DNA from: Pseudomonas fluorescens
GTDB lineage: Bacteria; Pseudomonadota; Gammaproteobacteria; Pseudomonadales; Pseudomonadaceae
Length of the DNA stretch: 64,000 nucleotides
NCBI RefSeq assembly: GCF_000802965.1
Contig: NZ_JSAK01000043.1
Coordinates: 1 to 64,000 of the forward strand
Direction: 5' to 3'
Under the pieces are notes generated by a model. That model was given only the letters and a program-made list of their open reading frames with translations, was not told where the DNA came from and ran no database searches. The translations under genes were made by a program, and so were the position numbers. Positions 23,838-32,403 of the stretch are shown one piece after another; the stretch's first letter is position 1, and each line of letters begins with the position of its first letter.

Positions 23838-24929
23838 ATGTCCGGCAATACCTACGGCAAGCTGTTCACTGTCACCACCGCGGGCGAAAGCCATGGTCCG
23901 GCGTTGGTCGCCATTGTCGATGGCTGCCCGCCGGGCCTGGAGATCTCCCTTGAAGATCTGCAGCGCGACCTGGACCGCCGCAAGCCCGGCACCAGCCGCC
24001 ACACCACCCAGCGCCAGGAAGCCGACGAAGTCGAAATCCTCTCCGGCGTGTTCGAAGGTCGCACCACCGGTTGCGCCATCGGCCTGTTGATCCGCAACAC
24101 CGACCAGAAGTCCAAGGACTACTCGGCGATCAAGGATCTGTTCCGCCCGGCCCACGCCGACTACACCTACCACCACAAATACGGCGAGCGCGATTATCGC
24201 GGCGGTGGCCGCAGTTCGGCCCGTGAAACCGCGATGCGTGTGGCGGCTGGCGCGATTGCGAAAAAGTACCTGGCCAGCCAGGGCATCGTCATTCGCGGCT
24301 ACATGAGCCAGCTCGGCCCGATCGAAATCCCGTTCAAGACCTGGGATTCGGTCGAACAAAACGCCTTCTTCAGCCCGGACCCGGACAAAGTGCCGGAACT
24401 GGAAGCCTATATGGACCAGTTGCGTCGCGATCAGGATTCGGTCGGCGCGAAGATCACCGTAGTCGCTGAAGGCGTGATGCCGGGTCTGGGCGAGCCGATC
24501 TTCGACCGCCTCGACGCGGAACTGGCCCACGCGCTGATGAGCATCAACGCAGTGAAGGGCGTGGAAATCGGCGCCGGTTTCGCCAGCGTCGCCCAGCGCG
24601 GCACCGAGCATCGCGATGAAATGACCCCGGAAGGTTTCCTCAGCAATAACGCCGGCGGCATCCTCGGCGGTATTTCCTCCGGTCAGCCGATCGTCGCGCA
24701 CCTGGCGTTGAAACCGACGTCGAGCATCACCACGCCGGGTCGTTCCATCGACATCAATGGCAATCCGGTGGAGGTCATCACCAAGGGCCGTCACGACCCA
24801 TGCGTCGGCATCCGTGCCACGCCGATTGCCGAAGCGATGATGGCCATCGTGCTGATGGATCACCTGTTGCGTCACCGCGGGCAGAACGCCGATGTGCGCG
24901 TGAGCACGCCGGTGCTGGGTCAGCTTTAA
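23838..24929 (+). CDS. aroC: Chorismate synthase
   Basis: 363 aa from the ATG at 23838 (MSGNTYGKLFTVTTAGESHG). The three family signatures are visible: GESHGPAL, the RGGGRSSARETA motif with its FMN-binding residues, and the late RHDPCVGIRA. It catalyses the final shikimate-pathway step, 5-enolpyruvylshikimate-3-phosphate to chorismate, with reduced FMN. An MFS gene begins 28 bp later, suggesting one transcript reaching into mtnBDC. Confidence 0.98.
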   Translation: MSGNTYGKLFTVTTAGESHGPALVAIVDGCPPGLEISLEDLQRDLDRRKPGTSRHTTQRQEADEVEILSGVFEGRTTGCAIGLLIRNTDQKSKDYSAIKDLFRPAHADYTYHHKYGERDYRGGGRSSARETAMRVAAGAIAKKYLASQGIVIRGYMSQLGPIEIPFKTWDSVEQNAFFSPDPDKVPELEAYMDQLRRDQDSVGAKITVVAEGVMPGLGEPIFDRLDAELAHALMSINAVKGVEIGAGFASVAQRGTEHRDEMTPEGFLSNNAGGILGGISSGQPIVAHLALKPTSSITTPGRSIDINGNPVEVITKGRHDPCVGIRATPIAEAMMAIVLMDHLLRHRGQNADVRVSTPVLGQL

Positions 24930-24957
24930 TGGCTCATCTGACAGCCGCTGCAGTCTG

Positions 24958-26109
24958 ATGGCTGTGGCGGCGCTCCCGTACTGGCGGCTCTCCAGTTTCT
25001 ACCTGTTCTATTTCGCCTTGCTCGGTTCGACAGCGCCGTTTCTGGCGCTGTACTTCGATCACCTCGGGTTTTCCGCAGCGCGCATCGGCGAACTGGTGGC
25101 GATCCCGATGCTGATGCGCTGCGTGGCGCCGAACATCTGGGGCTGGCTCGGTGACTACACCGGTCGGCGGCTGGCCATCGTGCGCTTTGGCGCTGTGTGC
25201 ACACTTCTGACGTTCTCACTGATTTTCGTCAGCAAGACCTACGCCTGGCTGGCGATGGTCATGGCCTTGCACGCGTTCTTCTGGCACGCCGTGTTACCGC
25301 AATTCGAAGTCATCACCCTGGCGCACTTGAATGGGCAGACGTCGCGCTACAGCCAGATTCGCTTGTGGGGCTCCATCGGTTTCATCATCACCGTCGTCGC
25401 GCTCGGGCGCCTGTTCGAATGGCTCAGCCTCGACATTTATCCGGCGGCGCTAGTGCTGATCATGGCCGGGATCGTACTCAGCAGTCTGTGGGTACCGAAT
25501 GCCCAACCTGTCCAGGGCGAACGCTTGTCGGGGGACGGATTTCTCGCGCAATTGCGCAGCCCCGGTGTGTTGGCGTTCTATGGTTGCGTGGCGCTGATGC
25601 AGATGAGTCACGGGCCGTATTACACGTTTTTGACCCTTCACCTTGAACGACTGGGTTATAGCCGTGGGGTGATCGGCATGCTCTGGGCCGTCGGCGTCGT
25701 GGCCGAGGTCTTGATGTTCATGTTCATGAGCAAGATCCTTGCGCGCTTCTCGATACGCCAGGTGCTGCTGGCGAGTTTTCTGTTGGCAGCGCTTCGCTGG
25801 GTATTGCTCGGCTCATTGGCTGAGTTTCTCTGGGTATTGTTGTTTGCCCAGGTGTTGCACGCGGCGACGTTCGGCAGCTTTCACGCCGCTGCCATTTCAT
25901 TCGTGCAACGTAGCTTCGGCGCGCGTCAGCAAGGGCAGGGCCAAGCGTTGTATGCCGCATTGGCCGGCACCGGTGGCGCATTGGGTGCGTTGTATTCCGG
26001 CTACAGCTGGAACGCCCTCGGCGCGGCATGGACCTTTAGTATTGCCAGTCTCGCAGCCCTCGCGGCTGCCGTTATCATTGCCACACGTATGCAAGAGGAC
26101 AGGCCATGA
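24958..26109 (+). CDS. MFS transporter, HcaT/nucleoside-symporter-like
   Basis: 383 aa with 12 hydrophobic helices, shorter than most MFS members. The first helix region FYLFYFALLGSTAPFLALYF and the MFS loop motif GDYTGRR are clear. It resembles the phenylpropionate/nucleoside proton symporter branch. It starts 28 bp after aroC and its stop overlaps the mtnB start by 4 bp (ATGA), so it is translated with the methionine-salvage genes and may carry a related compound such as methylthioribose or a nucleoside. Substrate is inference only. Confidence 0.85.
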   Translation: MAVAALPYWRLSSFYLFYFALLGSTAPFLALYFDHLGFSAARIGELVAIPMLMRCVAPNIWGWLGDYTGRRLAIVRFGAVCTLLTFSLIFVSKTYAWLAMVMALHAFFWHAVLPQFEVITLAHLNGQTSRYSQIRLWGSIGFIITVVALGRLFEWLSLDIYPAALVLIMAGIVLSSLWVPNAQPVQGERLSGDGFLAQLRSPGVLAFYGCVALMQMSHGPYYTFLTLHLERLGYSRGVIGMLWAVGVVAEVLMFMFMSKILARFSIRQVLLASFLLAALRWVLLGSLAEFLWVLLFAQVLHAATFGSFHAAAISFVQRSFGARQQGQGQALYAALAGTGGALGALYSGYSWNALGAAWTFSIASLAALAAAVIIATRMQEDRP

Positions 26110-26726
26110 GCCTTACCCGTGAACACCTCGCCCAGGAAATCATCGACGCCGGGCGCTTTCTCTATGGCCGCGGCTGGTCGCCGGCCACCAGCAGCAACTA
26201 TTCGACCCGTTTGTCGGCGACCGAAGCCTTGCTGACGGTGTCCGGCAAGCACAAAGGTCAGTTGGGCCTCGACGATGTGCTGGCCACTGATCTGTCGGGC
26301 AACAGCCTGGAACCGGGCAAGAAACCGTCCGCCGAAACCCTGCTGCACACGCAGCTCTACAACTGGCGCGCGGAAATCGGCGCGGTACTGCACACCCATT
26401 CGGTGAACGCCACGGTGCTGTCGCGCCTGACGGCAGAAGATTTCATCGAGTTCGAAGACTACGAACTGCAAAAAGCCTTCAGCGGCGTGTCGACTCACGA
26501 ATCCCGGGTGCGGGTGCCGATCTTTGACAACGATCAGGACATTGCGCGCCTCGCCGCCAAGGTGCAGCCTTGGCTAGAAGCCCATCCCGATTGCGTGGGT
26601 TACCTGATCCGCGGCCACGGCCTCTACACCTGGGGCGCGCGCATGAGCGACGCCCTGCGGCAGATCGAGGCCTTTGAATTTTTGTTCGAGTGCGAGTTGA
26701 AAACCCGCTCGCTGTTGAACCGTTAA
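26106..26726 (+). CDS. mtnB: Methylthioribulose-1-phosphate dehydratase
   Basis: 206 aa class II aldolase-fold enzyme. The zinc ligands lie in VLHTHSVNATV, and GRGWSPATSSNYS near the N terminus is typical of MtnB. It dehydrates 5-methylthioribulose-1-phosphate in the methionine salvage pathway. It overlaps the MFS gene by ATGA and is followed after 26 bp by mtnD. Gene order mtnB-mtnD-mtnC is the common one in pseudomonads, with mtnA and mtnP elsewhere. Confidence 0.96.
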   Translation: MSLTREHLAQEIIDAGRFLYGRGWSPATSSNYSTRLSATEALLTVSGKHKGQLGLDDVLATDLSGNSLEPGKKPSAETLLHTQLYNWRAEIGAVLHTHSVNATVLSRLTAEDFIEFEDYELQKAFSGVSTHESRVRVPIFDNDQDIARLAAKVQPWLEAHPDCVGYLIRGHGLYTWGARMSDALRQIEAFEFLFECELKTRSLLNR

Positions 26727-26752
26727 GCATGAATCGTTAAGGAGTTGCCCTG

Positions 26753-27298
26753 ATGAGCAGCCTGTCCGTTTACCACGTCTCAAGCCCTGACATTCCGAAC
26801 AAGGTGCTGACTCACTTCGAAGACATTGCCTCGACCCTGGCCGAGCAGGGCGTGCGTTTCGACCGTTGGCAAGCCGCGGCGAAGATCCAGCCCGGCGCCA
26901 GCCAGGAAGAAGTGATCGCCGCCTACCAGGAGCAGATCGACAAGCTGATGACCGAACGCGGTTACATCACCGTCGATGTCATCAGCCTCAACAGCGATCA
27001 CCCGCAAAAAGCCGAGCTGCGCGCCAAGTTCCTCGACGAACACCGTCATGGCGAAGACGAAGTACGATTTTTCGTCGCCGGTCGTGGCTTGTTTACCCTG
27101 CACATCGACGATTACGTCTATGCCGTGCTTTGCGAGAAGAACGACCTGATCTCGGTGCCGGCCGGCACCCCGCACTGGTTTGACATGGGCGAGCATCCGC
27201 ATTTCGTCGCGATTCGCCTGTTCAACAACCCGGAAGGCTGGGTGGCCAATTTCACCGGCGAAGACATCGCCAGCCGTTTCCCGCGTCTTGAGGACTGA
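26753..27298 (+). CDS. mtnD: Acireductone dioxygenase
   Basis: 181 aa cupin. The metal ligands are in HRHGEDE plus the later histidine of TPHWFDMG. Depending on the metal bound, the family gives either the methionine precursor 4-methylthio-2-oxobutanoate (iron) or an off-pathway product (nickel). AAGGAG precedes the ATG by 9 nt. The mtnC start lies 4 bp after the stop. Confidence 0.97.
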   Translation: MSSLSVYHVSSPDIPNKVLTHFEDIASTLAEQGVRFDRWQAAAKIQPGASQEEVIAAYQEQIDKLMTERGYITVDVISLNSDHPQKAELRAKFLDEHRHGEDEVRFFVAGRGLFTLHIDDYVYAVLCEKNDLISVPAGTPHWFDMGEHPHFVAIRLFNNPEGWVANFTGEDIASRFPRLED

Positions 27299-27302
27299 GT
27301 CG

Positions 27303-27986
27303 ATGCCGATCAAAGCGATTCTCACCGACATCGAAGGCACCACCAGCGCGGTGAGTTTTGTGTTCGACGTGCTGTTTCCTTACGCCGCCAAACACCTGCC
27401 GGAATTCGTCCGCCAGAACGCCGAGCGCTCGGATGTGGCCGAACAACTGGCCGCCGTACGCAGCGACAGCAATGAGCCGAATGCCGACGTCGAGCGGGTC
27501 ATCGAGATTTTGCTGGGCTGGATCGCTGAAGACCGCAAGGCCACGCCGCTCAAGGCTTTGCAAGGAATGGTCTGGGAGCAGGGCTACCAGGCCGGGCAGC
27601 TGAAAGGTCACGTGTATCCGGATGCGGTCGAAGCGCTCAAGCGCTGGCATCAGGCTGGTTATCAACTGTTCGTTTATTCCTCGGGCTCGATCCAGGCTCA
27701 GCGCCTGATTTTCGGCTGTTCGGAGGCGGGGGATTTGACGCCGTTGTTCAGCGGCTATTTCGACACGACGTCGGGGGCCAAGCGAGAAGCGCAGTCCTAC
27801 GCCAACATCACCCAGGCTATTGGCCTGGAGGCCTCGCAGATTTTGTTCCTGTCGGACATCGTCGAAGAGCTCGACGCGGCGCGTGTAGCGGGGATGGCGA
27901 CTTGCGGCTTGGCCCGTGAGGGCGGCGAACTGGCGGGGCATCTGACCGTGGACAGTTTTGCGCGGATCGATCCTTTGACGTTTTAA
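27303..27986 (+). CDS. mtnC: Enolase-phosphatase E1
   Basis: 227 aa HAD-superfamily enzyme. The DIEGTT motif replaces the usual DxDGT of the family and is characteristic of MtnC. YSSGSIQAQ and FLSDIVEELDAA correspond to later HAD motifs. It enolises and dephosphorylates 2,3-diketo-5-methylthiopentyl-1-phosphate, making the acireductone used by MtnD. The ATG at 27303 is preferred; the frame opens earlier inside mtnD. A REP pair ends the unit. Confidence 0.96.
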   Translation: MPIKAILTDIEGTTSAVSFVFDVLFPYAAKHLPEFVRQNAERSDVAEQLAAVRSDSNEPNADVERVIEILLGWIAEDRKATPLKALQGMVWEQGYQAGQLKGHVYPDAVEALKRWHQAGYQLFVYSSGSIQAQRLIFGCSEAGDLTPLFSGYFDTTSGAKREAQSYANITQAIGLEASQILFLSDIVEELDAARVAGMATCGLAREGGELAGHLTVDSFARIDPLTF

Positions 27987-28000
27987 GGTAAAAACGCCAA

Positions 28001-28074
28001 ATCAAGAGATCGCAGCCTTCGGCAGCTCCTACAGGGATTATGTAGGAGCTGCCGGAGGCTGCGATGTTTTGATC
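28001..28074. repeat. REP-like inverted repeat, GATCGCAGCC class
   Basis: ATCAAGAGATCGCAGCC and GGCTGCGATGTTTTGATC ends with inner CAGCTCCTAC / GTAGGAGCTG arms. It sits between convergent mtnC and the DUF3509 gene and probably terminates both. Confidence 0.8.
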
Positions 28075-28076
28075 TT

Positions 28077-28358
28077 TTAGAGCGAGTGATAAGTCGGCAG
28101 GGCAAACCGTTGCTGGCTCTGCAGCATGGAGATTTGCGGCAGTTCACTCGCTTGTTCAGCCAGATCACGGCGAATCGCGCTGATGACCCACGACAGTTGG
28201 TCGCCGTTGTGCAATTGCTGATAGGAAATCGAGCGTTTGAACACTCTGTCTTCGACGCCGCCGCGCAGCGTCAGCAGAATCCCGCCGTCAGGTCGTGCCT
28301 GGGTGGAGACTTCGAAGTTGGAGAACAAGGATGCAAATTTTTCCTGGATCAGGCTCAT
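28077..28358 (-). CDS. DUF3509-like small protein
   Basis: 93 aa from the ATG at 28358, with GGAG 11 nt upstream. It matches the pattern I recall for the Pseudomonas-restricted DUF3509 family: an N-terminal helix, then RPDGGILLTLRGG and VISAIRRDLA. Cytoplasmic, no signal or membrane segment. Function unknown. It is transcribed alone, divergently from the acyl-CoA synthetase across a 343-bp gap. Confidence 0.8.
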   Translation of the reverse strand: MSLIQEKFASLFSNFEVSTQARPDGGILLTLRGGVEDRVFKRSISYQQLHNGDQLSWVISAIRRDLAEQASELPQISMLQSQQRFALPTYHSL

Positions 28359-28701
28359 GTCTTTCAGCTCCGTAAGTACTTGAATGGCAAGCATGCGGAG
28401 AGAGTTGCAGTGATTGTGCCAGTATTCGAATGATTTAAAATTCCTTATAAATCAATAATTTATATTTTTTGAGGGTTTTTGCTTTCGTGCAATCTGCATG
28501 AAGGGCCATCGTGCATCCTGCATTTTGCGAGATCGTCGGCGATTGGAGGGAACCATTTGGCAGAGCGGTGCTCGCGATTTTTGGCATTGCTTCGCGGATA
28601 CAAAACATTTCAAAAACCGCGTGTACAGCGCCAGAACCGTTGACGTATTTTCGGGCTCAATCTACGCCGCCCGACAATAAGAAGATCGAACGGGAGCAAC
28701 C
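28359..28701. promoter_or_regulatory. Divergent control region, DUF3509 gene / acyl-CoA synthetase
   Basis: 343 bp without a supported gene. A very AT-rich patch (28430-28470) suits promoters. A near-identical 14-bp direct repeat, CGTGCAATCTGCAT (28486-28499) and CGTGCATCCTGCAT (28510-28523), is spaced by 24 bp and could bind a regulator. A strong AACGGGAGCAACC ribosome binding site ends the region. Confidence 0.5.
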
Positions 28702-30540
28702 ATGAGCCGCACGCCAAGCGCCACGATTACCTGGGGCATGATGCTCCGCAAGCTGCCTTCCATTGCCAGAGCCATTCCACGGGTGGTCAAGGGAATGAAG
28801 GTCGCCAACGTCAAGGACCCGACCCAACCGTGTGGCTTGGGATGGTGTTTCGAGCAAGCGACCTTGCGCAATCCCGATGGCCCGGCGTTGCTGCACGGCG
28901 AGGTGGTGCTGAGTTATGCACAGGTCAACGAATGGGCCAATCGCATCGCCCATCACCTGATCGCCCAGGGCATCGGCAAGGGCGATGGGGTGGCGGTCTT
29001 CATCGAAAATCGCCCGGAACTGTTGGTGACGATTTTGGCGGTGGCCAAGGTCGGCGCCGTCAGTGCGTTGCTCAATACTTCACAGACCCGAGATGCTCTG
29101 GCGCACAGTCTGAATCTGGTCGCACCGGTGGCGATCGTGGTCGGCGAGGAACTGATCCCGGCGTTCGAGTCGGTGCGCGGGCGGGTATCGATCGACGCGG
29201 CGCGTACCTGGTTTGTCGCCGATCAACACACTTACAGCCATCCGGGAATTGCCCCCGAAGGCTTCATCAACCTGATGACGGCCAGCATCGACGGTTGCGG
29301 CGACAACCCCGCCAGCAGCCAGCAGGTTTTTTTCGACGACCCTTGCTTCTTCATCTACACCTCCGGCACCACCGGACTGCCCAAGGCCGGGGTGTTCAAG
29401 CACGGCCGCTGGATGCGCAGCTCGGCGAGTTTCGGCATGATCGCTCTGGATATGCGCCCGGACGACATCGTGTATTGCACCTTGCCGCTCTATCACGCCA
29501 CCGGGCTTTGCGTGTGCTGGGGCTCGGCCATCAGCGGTGCTTCGGGGTTTGCCATCCGCCGTAAGTTCAGCGCCAGTCAGTTCTGGAATGACGTGCGTAA
29601 ATACCGCGCGACCACCCTTGGTTATGTCGGCGAGTTGTGCCGTTACCTGGTTGATCAACCGCCCAGCGTCGAAGACAACCAGCACGGCGTGACCAAGATG
29701 ATCGGTAACGGCTTGCGACCCGGCGCCTGGGACGCGTTCAAGATGCGCTTTGGCGTGCGTCACATCTGCGAACTCTATGCCGCCAGCGACGGCAACATCG
29801 GCTTCACCAACATTCTGAATTTCGACAACACCGTCGGCTTTTCCCTGATGTCCTGGGAATTGGCCGCGTACGACCATGACAGCGGCGCGCCTGTTCGTCA
29901 GGCCAATGGCTATATGCGCAAGGTCGGCAAAGGCGAGCAAGGGTTGCTGTTGGCGAAAATCGACGACAAGGCGCCGCTGGACGGCTACACCGATCCAGAG
30001 AAGACCGCGAAAGTCGTGCTGCACGATGTATTCGTCAAGGGTGACTGTTACTTCAACACCGGCGACCTGCTGCGCAACATCGGTTTTGGTCACGCGCAGT
30101 TCGTCGATCGCTTGGGCGACACCTACCGCTGGAAAGGTGAAAACGTCTCGACCACCGAAGTCGAGAACATCCTCCTGCAACATCCGCACATTTCCGAAGC
30201 TGTGGCCTATGGCGTGGAAATCCACAACACCAACGGCCGCGCCGGAATGGCAGCGATTACGCCGGCAGAATCCTTGGCGACCCTGGATTTCAGCGAACTG
30301 CTGGCCTTCGCTCGGCAGCAGATGCCGGCCTACGCGGTGCCGTTGTTTTTGCGGGTGAAAGTGAAAATGGAGACCACCGGCACCTTCAAATATCAGAAGA
30401 CCCGGCTCAAGGATGAAGGCTTCGATCCGGGCAGAACCGGCGATGATCCGATCTACGCCTGGTTGCCCGGAAGCGAAACCTACGTGCAAGTCACCGAGCA
30501 AGTGTTGCGGGAGATTCGCGGCGGTAAGCATCGTTATTGA
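28702..30540 (+). CDS. Long-chain (very-long-chain type) acyl-CoA synthetase
   Basis: 612 aa AMP-binding enzyme. The phosphate-binding motif YTSGTTGLPKAG, the adenine motif around YAASDGNIGF, NTGDLL and DRLGDTYRWKGENVSTTEVE are present. The FATP/FadD6-like branch is suggested by the N-terminal region and by WKGENVSTTEVE. It activates a fatty or other carboxylic acid to its CoA thioester using ATP. No fatty acid oxidation genes are adjacent, so the natural substrate remains open. A clear GGGAGCAACC leader precedes the ATG. Confidence 0.9.
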   Translation: MSRTPSATITWGMMLRKLPSIARAIPRVVKGMKVANVKDPTQPCGLGWCFEQATLRNPDGPALLHGEVVLSYAQVNEWANRIAHHLIAQGIGKGDGVAVFIENRPELLVTILAVAKVGAVSALLNTSQTRDALAHSLNLVAPVAIVVGEELIPAFESVRGRVSIDAARTWFVADQHTYSHPGIAPEGFINLMTASIDGCGDNPASSQQVFFDDPCFFIYTSGTTGLPKAGVFKHGRWMRSSASFGMIALDMRPDDIVYCTLPLYHATGLCVCWGSAISGASGFAIRRKFSASQFWNDVRKYRATTLGYVGELCRYLVDQPPSVEDNQHGVTKMIGNGLRPGAWDAFKMRFGVRHICELYAASDGNIGFTNILNFDNTVGFSLMSWELAAYDHDSGAPVRQANGYMRKVGKGEQGLLLAKIDDKAPLDGYTDPEKTAKVVLHDVFVKGDCYFNTGDLLRNIGFGHAQFVDRLGDTYRWKGENVSTTEVENILLQHPHISEAVAYGVEIHNTNGRAGMAAITPAESLATLDFSELLAFARQQMPAYAVPLFLRVKVKMETTGTFKYQKTRLKDEGFDPGRTGDDPIYAWLPGSETYVQVTEQVLREIRGGKHRY

Positions 30541-30652
30541 AAAGGGCGCTATTGAATGTGGCTATAAGCCCGCATCAGAAAAAAGAAGTGACAGTGTCGA
30601 GGCTGCTCGGGAAACTGTCGGCTTTTCCGAATGACAGAAAGTGGAGCGTCCA

Positions 30653-31171
30653 ATGTCAGACCAAAGCCGCCAGATGACCCCCGAAGAAGCTGCGGAGTTT
30701 GCCGAACAGGTATTCAACAAGGCACGCGAGGGCGATGCGGCCATGATGGCTGCGCTGCTGACCAAGGGCCTGCCGCCAAACCTGCGCAATCACAAGGGCG
30801 ACACCTTGCTGATGCTGGCCGCCTACCATGGCCATGTAGAAACGGTAAAAGTCCTGCTTGAGCACAAGGCTGATCCGGAAATCCGCAATGACAACGGCCA
30901 GAGCCCGATCGCCGGTGCGGCCTTCAAGGGTGATCTGGCCGTGGTCACGGCGCTGGTCGAGGGTGGCGCACAGGTCGAGGGTTCGTCCTTCGATGGTCGT
31001 ACCGCGTTGATGATGGCCGCGATGTTCAACCGCGTCGCTATTGTCGACTACCTGATCAGCAAAGGCGCCGATCCCAAAGCCAAGGACGCCAATGGCGTCA
31101 CCGCGCTGGACGCCGCCAAGACGCTAGGTGCTACCGATACCATCGCGCAGCTGGAGAAGTTGCTGGGCTGA
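30653..31171 (+). CDS. Ankyrin-repeat protein
   Basis: 172 aa from the ATG at 30653. Four ankyrin-type units follow a short helical N terminus: signature pieces are GDTLLMLAAYHGHVETVKVLL, GQSPIAGAAFKGDLAVVTALV, GRTALMMAAMFNRVAIVDYLI and GVTALDAAKTLG. No signal peptide, so a cytoplasmic protein-protein adaptor. The partner is unknown. It follows the acyl-CoA synthetase after 112 bp, possibly with its own promoter, and ends before a REP pair. Confidence 0.88.
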   Translation: MSDQSRQMTPEEAAEFAEQVFNKAREGDAAMMAALLTKGLPPNLRNHKGDTLLMLAAYHGHVETVKVLLEHKADPEIRNDNGQSPIAGAAFKGDLAVVTALVEGGAQVEGSSFDGRTALMMAAMFNRVAIVDYLISKGADPKAKDANGVTALDAAKTLGATDTIAQLEKLLG

Positions 31172-31181
31172 CGCTGCACCT

Positions 31182-31297
31182 TTGTGGCGAGGGAGCTTGT
31201 CGGATCGCCGCACCGTCCCGCTCGGCTGCGAAGCAGTCGCAAATGGCCAATTTGGGGGCGCTTCGCACCCCAGCGGGAGCAAGCTCCCTCGCCACAA
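31182..31297. repeat. REPIN, GTGGCGAGGGAGCTTG class
   Basis: TTGTGGCGAGGGAGCTTG at the left and CAAGCTCCCTCGCCACAA at the right. The left palindrome is interrupted (GCTTGTCGGATCG instead of GCTTGCTCCC). Same class as 8040-8145. Confidence 0.8.
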
Positions 31298-31359
31298 TGT
31301 CATCCAGAATGCGGTATCCTTCGCGCCCTCAAAACTCCCTCGCTACAGGATCTACCCCC

Positions 31360-31890
31360 ATGAAAGCCGCACTCGTCGAACTCATCAGCAAAATCAGCTC
31401 CGGGTGCATGGGCGATGACGAAATCCTCAAGATCGCTGACGAAGCGGCGCAGGCCTACGAAGATCCAGAGGGTTTTCTGACAGCTAATCCGGACATCAAC
31501 TACGACGACACCTTCCCGATTTCGTTGGGCGAGTGGGTGGTTGTCGGCAGCTTGCCGGAAACAGTGCTGTTCCAGGCCGATACCTACATGGACCTGTTCG
31601 CCCAAATCGTTGCCTCGTTCGGCCCGGGTGTCGACTTCAATATCAAACCCAAGCAACTGGCCAAGACCGAAGCCCTGACCGCGCTCAATCGCATCCAGGT
31701 GCAGATGAGCAGCCTGAACAAGGAAAGTGGTGGTTATGTGCTGATGAATTTCAGCCAGTTGCTCGATGATGAGCTGCAAGTCGTGCTGGTCTACGGCAAC
31801 GATGTGCCACGGGTGCTCGAATTGTGCGCCGAAGTCGGCATCGCGGCGGCACCTTCCCTGGAAGCCTTGAAAGTGGCTATCCACGTCTGA
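31360..31890 (+). CDS. Conserved hypothetical acidic protein
   Basis: 176 aa from the ATG at 31360 (MKAALVELISK); upstream in-frame codons lie in the REP pair. Acidic, soluble, no signal peptide, membrane helix or recognisable catalytic motif. Mostly alternating helix and strand by appearance, with repeated hydrophobic/acidic blocks (SLGEWVVVGSLPE, ELQVVLVYGND). Family not recognised. Confidence 0.75.
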   Translation: MKAALVELISKISSGCMGDDEILKIADEAAQAYEDPEGFLTANPDINYDDTFPISLGEWVVVGSLPETVLFQADTYMDLFAQIVASFGPGVDFNIKPKQLAKTEALTALNRIQVQMSSLNKESGGYVLMNFSQLLDDELQVVLVYGNDVPRVLELCAEVGIAAAPSLEALKVAIHV

Positions 31891-31973
31891 AGCGGCAAAG
31901 CTGTCAATAAAAACGGAACCCTGGTAATGCCCGGCTATTCTAAGAGGGCAAATCACTCTTCGGGAGCGTCACT

Positions 31974-32165
31974 ATGGGTTCCACGTTCAACAGCTTGGTT
32001 GCCTTGATTATTTTTGTCCTGGACATCTGGGCCATCATTAACGTGTTCAAAAGTAGCGCGGATACCGGGATGAAAGTCCTCTGGGTACTGCTGATCGCCC
32101 TGTTGCCGGTGCTGGGACTGATTATCTGGGCCATTGCCGGGCCGCGGGGGAATGTGCGGGTCTGA
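31974..32165 (+). CDS. Small membrane protein with phospholipase-D N-terminal-like domain
   Basis: 63 aa with two membrane helices (about residues 7-25 and 33-54) separated by a short polar loop. The second helix region, KVLWVLLIALLPVLGLIIW, fits the PLDc_N domain that occurs in front of cardiolipin synthases but here stands alone. CGGGAGCG precedes the ATG by about 7 nt. Function unknown; likely an inner-membrane accessory protein. Confidence 0.82.
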   Translation: MGSTFNSLVALIIFVLDIWAIINVFKSSADTGMKVLWVLLIALLPVLGLIIWAIAGPRGNVRV

Positions 32166-32175
32166 CTTCTCAAAA

Positions 32176-32266
32176 CCTGTAGGCGCTGGCTTGCCAGCGA
32201 TGCACGCGACGCGGTCAGTCAGATGCACCGCTGGGCTCCCATCGCTGGCAAGCCAGCTCCTACAGG
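32176..32266. repeat. REPIN
   Basis: CCTGTAGGCGCTGGCTTGCC AGCGATG and inverted CATCGCTGGCAAGCCAGCTC CTACAG arms, upstream of speE. Confidence 0.85.
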
Positions 32267-32403
32267 GATGTGCGTATCAGAAGGTTCGACCTGTCATCTT
32301 CCGCGACGTAGAATGCGCGCCTTTCCCGGCCAATCGAGCCGATCGATTGGCCATCATGGGCGGGTAACCGTCCGTTGCCGCCGCATTCATCGGAGCACTT
32401 CCC

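Noticed and set aside
23709..24875. A 388-codon open frame on the minus strand
   Set aside because: Antisense to aroC; no ribosome binding site, no recognisable protein.
28553..28575. TTTGGCAGAGCGGTGCTCGC as a possible sigma-54 promoter for the acyl-CoA synthetase
   Set aside because: The GG to GC spacing is one base short and the TTGC element is missing.
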